Part shown: positions 24,675 through 24,806 of the stretch, piece by piece
Numbering within the stretch: the stretch's first letter is position 1
Layout: each line of letters starts with the position of its first letter
Source: Isotricha intestinalis
Lineage: Eukaryota; Ciliophora; Litostomatea; Vestibuliferida; Isotrichidae
DNA length: 24,806 nt
Direction of reading: 5' to 3'
NCBI GenBank assembly: GCA_023807065.1
Contig: JAJJLU010000653.1
Location: forward strand, 1 to 24,806
Notes under the pieces: model-generated
Told to the model about the DNA's origin: nothing
What the model saw: only the letters and a program-made list of their open reading frames with translations
The model's database searches: none
Program-made: the position numbers and the translations under genes

Positions 24675-24806
24675 AAAATTAATTTTTAATGATGATGAAA
24701 TACTTAAATTATCTGGTGATTGGTTTTCATATGATAAAAAGAAGAAATATAATAATTTAGCTTCTGACTTTATAATTAAAACATGTTTAGAAAATGAAAA
24801 TATTAC
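24675..24806 (+). pseudogene. Truncated direct duplicate of nucleoside hydrolase gene interior
   Basis: These 132 bases match 20950-21081 with two substitutions (24696 T for A, 24729 A for T) and no gaps, on the same strand at an offset of 3725. In the parental frame this is about codons 163-206. Both changes fall at third codon positions; one is silent (Ser) and one is Glu to Asp. Homology begins abruptly at 24675: upstream bases do not resemble the gene and carry a stop. The copy continues off the window, so it may be a 5'-truncated pseudogene, a later exon of a diverged paralogue, or an assembly artefact. Confidence 0.8.

Overview
The window looks like one end of a somatic (macronuclear) chromosome of a ciliate. 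It opens with CCCCAAT telomere-type repeats in the C-strand orientation expected at a left chromosome end, and the rest is extremely AT-rich. Every gene I can read uses the standard code: TAA or TAG ends conserved proteins and Gln is CAA. A ciliate with TTGGGG-like telomeres, no UAA/UAG reassignment and bacterial-looking metabolic genes fits the litostome/rumen-ciliate group best. The taxonomic call is inference from these traits, not a database match. No telomere is seen at the right edge.

Layout, left to right: telomere and gene-poor subtelomere (1-1329); NH3-dependent NAD+ synthase, minus; a USP53/54-type ubiquitin hydrolase-like protein with RanBP2-type zinc fingers, plus; eIF2B delta subunit, minus; a gene-poor stretch with a possible transposase remnant; a highly fragmented gene (7960-9925, plus); a TFIIIC tau131/GTF3C3-like TPR protein with an N-terminal RRM-like domain, plus; a small Asn-rich unknown protein, plus; a long coiled-coil, Asn-rich protein, minus, head-to-head with a single-domain PHAX-like RNA-binding protein, plus; a DMT-type multipass membrane protein, minus; a ZNHIT1/SWC6-like HIT-finger protein, minus, head-to-head with a nucleoside hydrolase, plus; a Mei2-like RRM gene with an apparent 1-nt frame slip, minus; a degenerate Rab-like GTPase, plus; and, at the right edge, a 132-bp near-identical copy of an internal piece of the nucleoside hydrolase gene.

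The main discovery is 7960-9925. It appears in no long reading frame, but it reads as one gene whose middle is cut into about 63 exons of exactly three nucleotides, each one codon. The codons are separated by phase-0 introns of about 20-28 nt, so there is essentially one intron per codon. Joining the codons gives an uninterrupted protein of about 95 residues with two CxxC zinc-ribbon half-sites (CAGC near the N terminus, CPYCG near the C terminus) and a stop codon in frame. In the central third the introns are near-identical 28-nt copies on a 31-bp period, while the triplets between them vary freely. At both ends the introns are unrelated in sequence, yet the AG-NNN-GT spacing holds. Neutral tandem-repeat decay would not be expected to produce this.

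The recognisable neighbours are intronless housekeeping genes (translation initiation, Pol III transcription, chromatin remodelling, RNA binding, NAD and nucleoside metabolism) with no visible operon-like functional link. The fragmented gene is therefore a local anomaly rather than a general property of this chromosome.
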